Source of the DNA: Candidatus Argoarchaeum ethanivorans
GTDB taxonomy: Archaea; Halobacteriota; Methanosarcinia; Methanosarcinales; EX4572-44
Direction of reading: 5' to 3'
Assembly (NCBI GenBank): GCA_004193545.1
Contig: RPGO01000024.1
Span: 155,517-219,516 of the forward strand
DNA length: 64,000 bases
Under the pieces are notes generated by a model. That model made no database searches. It was not told the DNA's origin and saw only the letters and a program-made list of their open reading frames with translations. Shown piece by piece: positions 16,976-27,725 of the stretch. Positions within the stretch are counted from its first letter, which is position 1, and each line of letters opens with the position of its first letter. The position numbers were made by a program, and so were the translations under genes.

Positions 16976-17722
16976 ATGGCAAGGAAACTGGGACAGCATT
17001 TTATTACAGATCAACGCCTGTTAAAGCGTATCGTGAAGGCAGCATCACTGTGTTCGGATGATGTAGTACTCGAAATCGGTGCCGGATATGGAAGCCTTAC
17101 AGAGCTACTTTGCAATCATGCAGGCAAAGTGATTGCCATTGAAAAAGATCCTGTTCTTGTCAACCATCTTAATAATATTGAAGCAGACAACCTTAAAATC
17201 ATTCACGCTGATGCGCTTGAGGTTGATTTCCCTTATTTTAATAAAATCGTTTCAAACCTCCCCTACCAGATTTCCTCACCGATAACTTTCAAGTTTTTTA
17301 AATATGGTTTTGATCTCGCTGTCTTGATGTACCAGTATGAGTTTGCAAAACGCATCAGTGCACAGGCTAATACCAGGGATTATAGTCGACTTTCTGTTGC
17401 TGCACAATACTTTGCAGATGCACGAATATTGTTTAAAGTACCAAAAAATGTTTTTAAGCCACCCCCAGCTGTCAATTCGGCAGTAGTGTCGATGCGTATG
17501 AAAAAAACCCCGCGGGGCGCTCTTGATGAAGACTTTTTTTTAGATGTCGTCAGGGCATCCTTTGCACATCGCAGAAAAAAGCTTAAAAACTCGCTTCTTG
17601 CAAATCTTGCCATAAACAGAGAAACCCTAAAAGAAGTTCCTATCTCACTTCTTAACAGGAGAGCAGAGACTCTAAATCTAACCGAATTCATTCAATTGTC
17701 TAACACCTTGATTACTGCGTAA
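16976..17722 (+). CDS. ksgA: rRNA dimethyladenosine transferase KsgA/Dim1
   Basis: Dimethylates two adjacent adenosines near the 3-prime end of 16S rRNA during small-subunit assembly. From the ATG at 16976: ARKLGQHFITDQRLLKRIV, then SAM motif LEIGAGYGSLT, VIAIEKD, and the catalytic motif IV VSNLPYQISSP (NLPY). A TTG 15 bases upstream is less likely. The protein is 248 residues, at the short end of the normal range. Its stop codon lies inside the palindrome at 17707-17727. It is a housekeeping gene embedded in what is otherwise defence and transposon DNA. Confidence 0.95.
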   Translation: MARKLGQHFITDQRLLKRIVKAASLCSDDVVLEIGAGYGSLTELLCNHAGKVIAIEKDPVLVNHLNNIEADNLKIIHADALEVDFPYFNKIVSNLPYQISSPITFKFFKYGFDLAVLMYQYEFAKRISAQANTRDYSRLSVAAQYFADARILFKVPKNVFKPPPAVNSAVVSMRMKKTPRGALDEDFFLDVVRASFAHRRKKLKNSLLANLAINRETLKEVPISLLNRRAETLNLTEFIQLSNTLITA

Positions 17723-17804
17723 TCAAGAATTATTTTCTGCACAACGAAGTTGTGCAGTGCTCGCACAATCAAGACTTACTGATACCGTGATTACTGCGTA
17801 ATCA
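17707..17804. repeat. Three palindromes after ksgA
   Basis: 17707-17727 has arms CTTGATTAC/GTAATCAAG around TGC. 17737-17757 has arms CTGCACAAC/GTTGTGCAG around GAA. 17788-17804 has arms TGATTAC/GTAATCA. The spacer between the first two is AATTATTTT. The remainder to 17943 is AT-rich with no gene. Confidence 0.9.
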
Positions 17805-17943
17805 AGAATCAAGAGTCGTTATTTCTACTCACGTTATGTGTAGGTAAGCAACAGTTCAACTCTCGTGGTTTTTTACATCAGCTAAACACATGCCAAAAGA
17901 TATATGTGAAGTGCTAATTCTATACTTAAAGGTGGAATAAAAA

Positions 17944-20355
17944 ATGATCAGTATCAGTTCTCAGGAGATGTTTGTAGAAGACATGGTAAACTACATCCTC
18001 TCACGAATGGCTGGTGATCATGATCAGGATGAGTTTGTCGATGGAAAACCAAGCAGAAAATTTTTAATTGGAACACTCGCCGCCAGAAAGGATACCAGCA
18101 CCGATCTAATGAAAATCAAAGACAATGACACTAAAGCTTCAATCCGTATACACAGGTTAAAGGCTTCAGTTCTTGTAAAAAAGACTGCACTTCAGTTGAA
18201 TCCCGAGATCAAGATAAAAGCTACAGGTTATGTGTATTATAAAGTGAAGAAAAATAGTGGTTCCGATCAGATATCAAAAGTATCTGAAAGCGGTTCTATT
18301 TCGGATGAGCAGGATGATATAAAGTCACAATGGAAACGTTTGGCATTCGATCATAACCGTAACTTTACACCCTCTTCAAATAATACTATCGAAGAGCATG
18401 TTGATTTTTCTAACATAATGACTATTGCGAATCACGATCCACTGATAAGAAAAAAGACCGCAGATGATGTGTGGAATGCAAAGATTTCGGTTCAAACAAG
18501 TGATTTTGATGAACATCATATTTTAGTTTCGTTCAATTATGAGAATTGTGGAATAGAACCTCTAAAGGATAGTGATTTCGAACGAACAATCTTTAATTGC
18601 AAGCTTTCCGTGGATCTTGGAAATTTAGAGGTTGAGGAATTTTGTGATGAGTATCTATATGAGGGACACAAACAACGCTATTATTACGATTTTCGCACAA
18701 TAAACTGTCAAGCAGAGTGGATAGATAATAAGAAACAATTTATGACGGGGCATTGGGGTAAATTTCTACAGGAGAACATAAGACCAAGAAGTTCTATTTC
18801 TGGATTAAATCTCTTATTCTCTGATCTGATGTCACCAGATGATTTTATCCCATCTCTTGACAAACTTGTTGTCGAGATGAAAAAATACCTTGAATATTAC
18901 AGGAATAATGTTCCTGCATCAGTTTCAAGAGATGAGTTTCAACCGAGAACAGGTAACAGAGAGAAGACATGGAACGAAAGGATTGAACACATCAGGCAGT
19001 TCGAATGCCTGATTCTCCGAATTGAAAGCGGGATCAATCTGGTAAAATCACGATCACGTGTCAAAGATGTTTTTCTTAAGACAAATGAAACATTCAACAA
19101 CTATTACATAAGCAGGGGCGTTTCTTATGCAGGCTGGAGAGTGTTTCAGCTCGTCTTTTTTTTAGCGAGCATCGAATCGATCGTGGAAGAAAAGGATCTT
19201 GATGTTGTGGATGTTCTCCATGTTGATACAGGTGGTGGTAAATCAGAGGCTTACTTTGCGTTGGTAAGCTTCACTGCATTCTATGAACGAGTTACTGGTA
19301 AGAAAGACGGTGTAAGTGCAATTGTTAAGTTCCCATTGCGTATGCTCTCAATTCAGCAACTTGAACGAATTTCTGGTATCATCATCCACGCCGAGAAAGT
19401 ACGAGGGAGATCTCCTACTTTTCCAGGTTTTCCTTTCACCCTTGGCTATTATGTTGGAAACAGAGATGAAGAGTTTCCAGCTTTATATCAGGAGGTTAGG
19501 AAAAGACTCTATCACAAGGATGGTAAACTGATAACACCACCCCCGATATCATTAGTTTTATCAAAATGCCCATTGTGCCCACCAGAAGAAAAAGGCGATA
19601 TCCGCCTCCATGACGACCCGGATCACAAGCGTATTCTTCATAAATGTGATAGATGCAAAAGTGAATTTTATATCTACACAAGCGACAGGGAGATTTTTAG
19701 ATGGAGACCAACTGTTATTGTCTCTACGGTTGATAAATGGGCTGCCCTTTCGCAGCAGCGCCGAATACGCAGCTTGTTAGGGGGATGTGGCAGTTTATGT
19801 CCAGATGGTCATGGGTTTATTCCATCAGGAGATCGATGTGAAGAAAAGACTGATGAGGCATTTCAATGTGATAACGTTAGGGCAGATGAGAGGAGTTCGG
19901 CAGGACCAAGACTCTCTATCCAGGATGAGATGCACCTTTTGAGAGAATGTTTTGGCACCATCTCATCTCACTTTGAAGGGTTGGTCGAGGCATTAGTGGA
20001 AGATACCTCATCTGGACGCAAACTAAAACACATTGCTATGAGTGCAACATTGAACGGATCTAAAGATCAGATCAAAGAACTTTATCATAAAGATTCTTTT
20101 GTTATTCCGGAACAGTGTCCAGAAGGTGTGGGTAGCCCAAATGATTTCTTCTTTGAAAAATTGGACGGTCCTAAACGCATAGTTTATGGTTTGAAGCCGA
20201 ATGTGCGGGATAATCATTATGCGGCCCTCAGAACATTGTTACATTTTGCCGAGTTCATAATTGGCGCTCAAAGAGACTTAAATAGCAATTCCAGCGATTT
20301 TTGTAGTAGATATTTGATCGAAGAACCTATTGACGCCCAGTGCCTGATAAACTAG
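17944..20355 (+). pseudogene. DISARM-like helicase (DrmA-like), 5-prime part, cut by IS630
   Basis: An 803-codon frame starting behind AAGGTGG. Residues 1-400 are an unassigned N-terminal region. SF2 helicase motifs follow: a Walker A-like VDTGGGKSEAYF near 428-436, a Cys-rich insertion (CPLCPPEEK ... CDRCKSEF), RWRPTVIVSTVDKWAA, the DExH box LSIQDEMHLL near 660 and MSATLNG (motif III). The TGGGK and QDExHLL forms are those of DrmA, the DISARM helicase. At codon 804 the TA of TAT became the IS target and now reads TAG. Excising 20355-21516 plus one TA restores the frame exactly. Confidence 0.8.
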
Positions 20356-21516
20356 TGTCTCGACAATTTAGTTCTTATACATAATACTTGGACAGTTTCT
20401 TATCCGCCTTTCCCCTCGTAAACCCCCAGTTGATTTTCTTTTCATCGTCATTCCGTCTCCTGGTCCACGCTGTCACCTCATGAGTCAGTATCTCCATATC
20501 TCCAATCCGTCTGTCAGTGCATTCGATATCCATTACATTGATCTCGATTTCAGCGGCATTAAGCCAGCTTGCATGTTTTGGCGTGTAATGAAACTCGATC
20601 TTGCTCAAAATCCTTTCCGCCTCCTCCTCACTGAATGCCTCGTAAAATGACTTTTCCTTGTGAGTATTGAGGTTATCCATGACCAGTTGGATGTTTTCAA
20701 CGTCTGGGTATTCTTCATCGACAAGCATCCTCACAAATTGTGCAAAATCCACCATGGTTCTTCTTTTGGTGATCTGGGTCACACGTTTCCCTGCTTTAAA
20801 TTCGACCGCCATGAAAATGTTTGCTGTACCGTTCCTGATATATTCATAATCATATTTCTCAGGGATTCCGGGCTCCATAGGAATGAAAATCCTTTTATCT
20901 CCAAGAAGTTGCTTTGGTTTCTCGTCAAAACAGACAATGGGACTTCCCGGGTCGTACGGTTCTTCGTACAGATCGAGAACATCATTCTCTGTATTCGGTG
21001 TCGATCGTCTGTATGCACCACATCCGCCTTAACCAAGGTTTTAGTTTGCTTTTTTAAAATAAATACGATGCTTTCCTTGTTTATTGTTTCAAATCCATTC
21101 TTCTTCCGCATTTCTTTTGTTAGTAGTGTAAAGTGTCCATCTCTTGCGCTACATCAGGTGATTCGGTGCATGCCGCCATATAACTTCCGCCTCATGTTTC
21201 TCTGTATACTTTTAGGCTGACCGGATGTGGTTTCTCCGCGAGTTTGGAGACTTTTTCTTTAAGCGGTATTTCTTCTTGGTGTTGGAAACGGTTGCCCTGC
21301 TGATCCGCAGCGTATCTTTATCTCCATTTTCCTTTTTCCATCATTGACCAGAGCAAAATGTATTGCCAGGTCGAATTCTCTCGCTAGCTTTAGCCCCATT
21401 TTCACGAAATCGTTGAGATACTCCACCTCTTTCTCTGTAAGTTTTATTTTTTCCATAGAATATGGTTGGACTCACAGGTTTATAAACTTTGTCTAAAAAT
21501 TAAGTTGCTGAGACAC
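20355..21516 (-). mobile_element. IS630-family insertion, copy B (1,162 bp, decayed)
   Basis: Inverted repeats GTGTCTCGACAATTTAG and TAAGTTGCTGAGACAC, flanked by TA at 20353-20354 and 21517-21518. Nearly identical to copy A but with a small deletion in the catalytic frame near 20983 and several indels in the HTH frame (about 21040-21440), so no transposase can be made. Confidence 0.9.
20375..21456 (-). pseudogene. IS630 transposase remnant (copy B)
   Basis: The catalytic frame is open only as far as 20878. Beyond it the reading passes through three frames; recognisable pieces include KNGFETINKES and the MEKIKLTEKEVEYLNDF start near 21456. Compared with copy A the differences are mostly single-base and short deletions, which suggests neutral decay after insertion. 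Confidence 0.85.
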
Positions 21517-23796
21517 TATTACCTCATTCCTCTAACATATCACTTAAAGAAGCAGGATGCCGAGGACATGAGACGTTTGAAGGATGCGGTCGTGGGTGAC
21601 CGTTTGAGGAAAATCTATAATGCAGATCTTTTCGGCCCTGTTCTCACCGGGGATAGCAATCTTGATGAGCTTAAAGATGCGATCGACAAAGTGAAAAAAT
21701 ATGTAGAGAACTATGACCCAAAGACTGTAACGGAAGGTGAGTTAGTCTTTAAAACGATCTATGCTACGTCGGTCGTTTCACATGGCGTGGATCTGGATGA
21801 GCTTAATTTTATGGTGTTTCAGGGTCTTCCGTATGCTACATCTGAGTATGTTCAGGCACTCTCGCGTGTCGGCAGAAAACAACTTGGAGTCGTATTCTTG
21901 TGGTTTTATCCAAACCGGGTGAGAGATGATAGTTTCTATCGCAACTTCAATAGATATCACAATTCCCTTGATCACGAGGTTAAACCAGTGCCGATAAATC
22001 GCTTCGCAAGGCTCGGGCTGCACCAGACCATTAATTCCCTTTTTTGTGCAGGTATAATGAACTATCTATCCGATAAAAAGGGAAGACCGCTCTTCCATAA
22101 AAAAGATGTTATGGACATGACAGAAGAAGATGAGAAGAATTTGGTGGCGTTTATCGAAAGTGTATATGGTGGAGAATATCTTGATATAGATGTGGCTCAT
22201 GAGGTGAGTATCAGGCTTAATCAAATCAAGGAAAGCAGCGATGGACTGAACGAATTCTTCCCGAATATACTAAAAAGAAGTGGGGATTTCTTCTTCCGCA
22301 ATCAATCTGGTATGCGTGGAATACAGAAACAACTGGCTCTTGGATTAAAGCCCCAGGATATTGGGCGGCTGAAAGAGAGGGGGGAAGATATGCCAGGTAA
22401 GGATATTCATTCAATTCCTGAAAGCAGCAGTTTTTTCCAGGGACATATCGGGCAGTTCTTCTCAAAATCTGGTTTTAGCTTCAGGATTCAATCAAACTAT
22501 TCTGACCAGAATAAACTCGAAGAGATTAACACAAATAAATATAAGCCAAGATTTCTAAAAATCATAAACCGGAAGATCGCAGCACGAAACAGTGGTGGTG
22601 GAAATTTATACCAGGTTACTCCTGAAGACCTGATCGTAAGCGCAGTTAAGCTCATAGATGATGTGGACAGGGAGGATGTCTGCGGAATTTTTGAGATGTA
22701 TCCGCGTAGTGGACTCTGCACAAAAGATGGGTGTAATAGTTATTTTGAGATAGACAGAGGAAGAACTTGCGGGCATAGAGATGATGATCCATGGGAACAG
22801 TTCACATTCCTTGCCTTCTGTGTTGAATGTGGACGGCTTTTACCGTTACATTATATGACCAATATCTTTAATGACTGCAAAAAATGTGGTGGAAAAAATA
22901 CCCTCACTATATTAAGATGGGGACGGAATAAAGACGATATGTCCTCCTATCGAGTGAAATGTACGGTATGCGGTTCTGAAGAAAGACTGTATTTCTATCC
23001 CTGCGATCACACGGACCGTAATACAAGGGAATGTATATCCACCAGACCAAAGAAGCGATTCAGAGGGGTTCCTGCAAGAGCTGGTGCGATCATCCACCCG
23101 CATGTTATTTCGATTCCTGATATTCCTCAAGAGGATGAAATCGATCAGTCCGGGCGAAAGAACAGTCAGGGAAGAATGTTGTCAGAAGCGTTTTCTTATT
23201 TCTTCTCCTACGAGATAGATGGTGCTCTGCTCAATCTTCCCGAATTTCAGAAAATAATGTCTGATGATATCTCATTTTGGCAATTACTACGTGTAAATAC
23301 ACTATGCGAGGATAAAAATCTTGATTTGAGCGATAGAGAAAATTGGAGTAGAAATCAACTCTTAAAAATTATAAAAAGTGCGATCAAGATAGCAAAAGAG
23401 AGGATTGAACCTGATGGAAGTAATCATGATGCTATAATCGCCAATTATGGAATAGATAAGATTAAGCGTGCATTAACAGCGGTAAAAGATATTGATTTTG
23501 ATGAAAATGACCTACAGGGAATCTATCTACTCGATTCAAATACCCTTAATAGTCGAGACATTCCAAAACAACCTCCGGACAATTATAGTAACTGGCTTGG
23601 ACATTTTGGATTGAAGGAGGTTGTCCAGATAAGCGATCTAACCATCGTGCAAGCGTTGATAGGTATAATTGAAGGATCCACAAGGAAAGAAGGGTCTCTC
23701 TTCAGGCCAATTGAAACAGGGCGAAACGATAGGAGGAAGGCCACTGTTTTTGTCAGAGACCCAGACAGAGGGTGCTCTCTTTCATCTGGATTATGA
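21517..23796 (+). pseudogene. DISARM-like helicase, middle part (helicase C-domain and zinc ribbons)
   Basis: In phase with the 5-prime part once the IS is removed. The joint reads LIN-YYLIPLTYHLKK. It carries the second RecA lobe: KTIYATSVVSHGVDLDEL (motif V) and YVQALSRVGRKQLGVVFLWF (motif VI). Then about 500 residues with zinc-ribbon pairs follow: CTKDGC, FCVECGRLL, CKKCGGKN, CTVCGSEE. The frame ends at a TGA (23794-23796) inside a short stretch where the coding signal moves to another frame and back. The 3-prime continuation is the DUF1998 part listed next. Confidence 0.75.
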
Positions 23797-24300
23797 AAGA
23801 TTTTACGGTGGCTTTTCGCCAATAGAGGTGAGATCAAGCCTTCCACAGACCTTTCGCCCCCTTTAGTAGACAATTGCGAAAAACATTATAGAGAAATCAT
23901 ACGACGTGATGAACGTTGTAAAAACGCTGTGGAAACTTTGCTGCATACATTTTCACACATGCTCATACAACAATCGACCACCGATACCGGTCTGAGTATT
24001 GAAAGTCTCTCTGAGCTCATTTATCCGATGACAGCTTCAGTATTAATCTATTCCACAAGCAGCGTTAATATCGGAGGCATTGAATTTACCTACGATTATC
24101 ATCTCGAAAGTTGGCTAAAACGTATGAAAGAGTTATCGAGTGATTGCCCACAGGATCCTGCCTGTATGATTGATGAAGGGGGTGCGTGCAATGCGTGTAG
24201 TTACCTGCCAGAGTTTGTCTGCTGCAACTTCAATCAGAACCTTGATAGATCGACATTGATCGGAGGATCGGATAGATTCTCCAAAGGATATTTGATATGA
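23797..24300 (+). pseudogene. DUF1998 (DrmB-like) C-terminal part of the helicase gene
   Basis: In the original frame the chain continues as WLFANRGEIKPSTDLSPP, then AVETLLHTFSHMLIQQ, SVNIGGIEFTYDYH, CPQDPACMIDEGGACNAC and CCNFNQNLDRSTLIGG. This is the DUF1998 signature with its Cys cluster and terminal LDR motif. Between about 23700 and 23812 the peptide EGALFHLDYERFYG is in the +1 frame, so two compensating one-base indels (real or sequencing errors) separate it from the helicase. Reconstructed full length is 1,730 residues. In classical DISARM the DUF1998 protein DrmB is separate; here it is one polypeptide with the helicase. Confidence 0.75.
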
Positions 24301-24596
24301 GCTGTGAGTCCAATATCAAATTTTCTACAATAGAATATATTTCAAATTCAGATCAGGAGATTATAATTGATGAAGCTGGTAATAACAAACTGTCTCCTTT
24401 ATCATTGAACCTGCTTGATTCTGTATTATCTAAAAAAATTACTATAGTCTGCTCTCAGGGATCTTTTAACCTTACACCAATCATCTCTTGCATCTTTGCA
24501 CTCAAGGAAAAACAGGATGTACTTATAACAATACCCAAGCATAGATTTGACGCTATCTATAACAAAAATACCAGAATTTATTTTTCCTTGTTGTAA
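24297..24596 (+). pseudogene. Truncated third gene of the helicase operon
   Basis: Starts at ATG overlapping the helicase stop by four bases, hence the same operon. The 99 residues include KKITIVCSQGSFNLTPIISC, which has the shape of a beta-loop-helix nucleotide-binding start but no Walker motif I can confirm. The frame ends exactly where IS1182-like sequence begins, so the C-terminus is lost. I do not recognise the family. Confidence 0.5.
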
Positions 24597-24958
24597 AGAG
24601 GCTGTCCAACAATTATCTAGCCACCAACAAATCCGCTTGTAAAAACCAGTCTTTTTTCTTTTGTATCCAAATAATCAACTTCAAAACCTCATTACATAAT
24701 AATAAATCGTTTAATTTATGTATCATTAGTTAAATAACTACAATCGTAGTTTTATCATGATATTTTAGGCGATTTAACAAAATAGCAATACGAGAAGATA
24801 AAATTGGACAAACATGGTTATTTCCTCCATATATTAATGATTTTATACCCAAAAATCACATTTGCAATCTAATTGTAACAATAATTGCCTGTATAGATGT
24901 TAGTAAAGCAGAAGAAAAATTCAAATCACAACCAGGCAATCCGGCATACCCAAGGCAG

Positions 24959-25603
24959 ATGCTACTGAGATTATTAGTACAAGCTGCTATTGATGGTGTC
25001 TGGTCCTCAAGAAAGATTGATAAATTAGCACATGAAAATGTTATTTACATGTACCTTACAGGAAATGAAAAACCAAATTTCAGAACAATCTGCAACTTCA
25101 GAAAAGACAATAAAGAGCTGATAGTCGATGGGACCAAAATAAAAGCAAATGCATCAAACAATAATAGTCTGAGCGAAGAACAACTGAAGAGACTACAGGA
25201 CATCATAGAAAAAGGAATCAAGATAGACGAAGAAAAAGATAAGATATATGGAGATAAGAGAGGTGATGAACTTCCACCAGAACTTGATACTAAAGAAAAA
25301 ATACGCAAAAAAATAGAAGAAATCGAGCAATCCCGGGGCAAAAGATTGAAGCGTGCTGCTAAAACGATTATAGAAGCACATACAACCGGTGATGAAAATC
25401 AAAAAAAGAAGATTGAAGAAAAAATCAAAAAGGCTGAAGAGGAGATTGAAATAAGCGGCCAGAAATCTGTCAGTATTACTGATCCTGAATCACAATTTAT
25501 GGAGAGTAAGAAGAAGCGAAATGAGTTGTCATACAATCCACAAATAACTGTGGATCATGATTCCGGGATAATAGTTGCAAATGATGTTACACAAGACAAA
25601 TGA
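24959..25603 (+). pseudogene. IS1182-type transposase, N-terminal remnant
   Basis: LLVQAAIDGVWSSRKIDKL and YLTGNEKPNFRTICNFRKDN are the IS1182 N-terminal signature. KELIVDGTKIKANAS shows an internal deletion: about 25-30 residues normally lie between the FRK and DGTKIKANAS segments. A Lys/Glu-rich coiled region follows. After VANDVTQDK the frame stops. Confidence 0.7.
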
Positions 25604-26088
25604 AAGGTAAGAAACAGAAAAACAATCCGTATTCGAAGAATAAATTTGAGTATGATGAAAAAAGAGATTGTTTTATCTGTCCTAATGAGGAGGTTTTGAT
25701 CAAAAAGGGGAGTATGAATACAATGGCAAGATACAGTATAAATATTACGGGGCAAATTGTGAGGAGTGTCTATTTAGAATGGATTAGTGCAGGGAAAGGA
25801 AAAATGAAACAGATCACGAGTGATGAATATGAGGCTGAACGACGGAGGATGGCAGATAAAATGTGGTCAGAGGAGGGAAAGGAAGAATATAAAAAACGCA
25901 AGGAAACTGTGGAATGGCCATTTGGAAATATTAAGCAGAATCTTGGATTGAGAGAGTTCTTAACCAGGGGAGTAGAAAATGTGAAAAATGAGTTCAATTT
26001 AGTATGCATTTCACATAATCTGACAGTTCTATGGGGTAAAATGGGGGGAAAGTTAGATTGTACCATTGGTTGTGGAATTTGCTTTTGA
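25600..26088 (+). pseudogene. IS1182-type transposase, C-terminal remnant
   Basis: Contains the zinc-finger-like CFICPNEE and the catalytic Glu region ETVEWPFGNIKQNLG, followed by FNLVCISHNLTVLWGK, the usual C-terminus. About 50 residues expected between VANDVTQD and KGKKQKNNPY are missing, so the element carries two internal deletions. Confidence 0.7.
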
Positions 26089-26116
26089 GATGAGAGGATC
26101 TCATGGATTTCAAGTT

Positions 26117-26371
26117 TTTTTGTATATTTGTCATATTATTGTGTTGATTTGTGTATTCACCTGAATTGGATTGGGAGATAGCCTACATAAAGGGAAAAAG
26201 GAAACGACAACAGCAGAGATATTAAACATAAGCCAAAACTGTCTCCAACATTAAGAAAAGATACTGTGAAGAGGGACTTCAAAGCGCCCTGGCAGAGAAA
26301 CCAAGACCGGGGCAGCCCAAAAAATACACGGAACGGCACGAAGCAGAAATTATAGCACAGGCATGCACCAA
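26117..26371. repeat. Inverted duplication, left arm (truncated IS630 piece)
   Basis: About 250 bases here recur, inverted and slightly diverged, at 29487-29735. Both copies contain the same junction between an unrelated AT-rich stretch (TTTTGTATATTTGTC) and an IS630 HTH region truncated at the same place, so an already truncated element was duplicated. Confidence 0.75.
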
Positions 26372-27181
26372 ATCGCCCGATGGCAGAAAGAGATGGTCGC
26401 TTACATTACTCACTGAAGAGATGGGGAAGAAGAAAGGTTTTGAAACAATAAATCGTGAGAGCATACGGCTGATTTTAAAAAAAGCAAAACGAAACCATGG
26501 CTGAGAAGGATGTGGTGCATCCAGACGATTGATGCAATATTCCGAGCTTGCATGTACGATGTCCTTGACCTGTATGAAGAGCCCTACGACCCAAAAAGAC
26601 ATCTCATCAATCTTGATGAGAAACCAAAGCAACTTCTTGGCGATAAGAAGGTGCCCATACCCATGAAGCCGGGAAGACCTGAAAAATACGATTATGAATA
26701 CGTCCGGAACGGTACAGCAAACATATTCATAGCAGTCGAATTTAAAGCAGGGAAACGGGTGACGCAGGTCACAGAAAGAAGGACGATGAAGGATTTCGCG
26801 TGGTTCGTGAAGATGCTCGTTGATGAATACCCTGATGTCGAAGTCATCCGGCTGGTCACCGATAACCTCAACACCCACAAAGAAAAGGCATTCTATGAGA
26901 TGGGGAGCATTGAGGGGGCAGAAAGAATCCTAAGCAAAATTGAATTCCACTACACACCAAAGCATGCAAGCTGGCTCAATGCTGCGGAAATCGAGATTAA
27001 TGTGATGGACATCGAATGCACTGGGAGACGAATCGCTGATAAGGAGACACTGGTCCGGGAAGTGGCTGCATGGACCAAAAGAAGGAATGACCAGAGAAAT
27101 AAAATCAACTGGAAGTTTACGAGGGAAAGGCGGATAAGAAACTGTCCAAGTATTATGTCTAAGAATTAAAGTGTAGAGACA
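26164..27181 (+). mobile_element. IS630-family element, copy C (5-prime truncated, plus strand)
   Basis: A more divergent relative of copies A and B in opposite orientation. The HTH end is truncated and frameshifted; the right end AAAGTGTAGAGACAC is followed by TA at 27182-27183. The A7 run at the HTH/DDE junction (about 26478-26484) is conserved. Confidence 0.75.
26510..27169 (+). CDS. IS630 transposase, DDE catalytic part (copy C)
   Basis: A 219-residue frame intact through the triad: INLDEKPKQLLGDK, RLVTDNLNTHKEKAF and HASWLNAAEIEINVMD. About 75 percent similar by eye to copy A, so it derives from an older or separate invasion. Without the HTH half it is unlikely to be active. Confidence 0.75.
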   Translation: MWCIQTIDAIFRACMYDVLDLYEEPYDPKRHLINLDEKPKQLLGDKKVPIPMKPGRPEKYDYEYVRNGTANIFIAVEFKAGKRVTQVTERRTMKDFAWFVKMLVDEYPDVEVIRLVTDNLNTHKEKAFYEMGSIEGAERILSKIEFHYTPKHASWLNAAEIEINVMDIECTGRRIADKETLVREVAAWTKRRNDQRNKINWKFTRERRIRNCPSIMSKN

Positions 27182-27183
27182 CT

Positions 27184-27725
27184 AGTTTCGCAAGGAACGG
27201 TAGCCTGTTTTGACTAAACCATCTGACATAGCGGTGTCGTGCATATCGATGATTCGGCTATACAACCAAGGTTTAACTGTATTTACAAACTTTCTATTGG
27301 CATTTTAAAATAACGCCTCATATAAATCTCACAAGATCAAACTCACCCAGTATCGGTTTGCTCCTGAAATTCCTGCCGAATCACACAATAGAACCACAAA
27401 TATAGGACAAATTGGGTTAACAAGTTCAAAATGGTTATCTGCCAGGGAGAGTCAATCCCTTGTTTCCGTATTACGGTTTTATTATCCATCGAGAATCCAT
27501 CTGCTATGATGTTTATGGTTCCGGTGTTACCGTTGGAAAAATCGAAGACGAAATTTGAATCTCTGCGAGATGTTTGTTTTCAAAGTAGATAACATTATAA
27601 CACTCATTGTACATACTCTGTTTTCATTATACATAGATTCTTCGATTTATTTTTTGGATAGAAACTTGAATTATAAGACAAAATCAGATTTAAAGAAGAT
27701 GCAGGTGTTCCAGCGTGGATAATAT
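27184..27725 (-). mobile_element. Inverted, degenerate fragment of the zinc-ribbon transposase element
   Basis: Read in reverse complement this stretch follows 28100-28650 (element left end and first 150 codons of the transposase), for example the CGCAAGGAACGGTAGCCTG segment and the ATAACCATTTTGAAC segment. It is riddled with stops. The fragment faces the intact copy head to head. Confidence 0.75.

Larger units (their letters stand above)
24597..26100 (+). mobile_element. Decayed IS1182-type element
   Basis: Begins at GAGGCTGTCCAACAA, an end typical of such elements, just after the broken gene. The 360 bases before the first open frame encode, with stops, the N-terminal piece GQTWLFPPYINDFIPKNHIC of an IS1182-type transposase. 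No matching right inverted repeat is found near 26100, so that end is lost. Confidence 0.65.
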
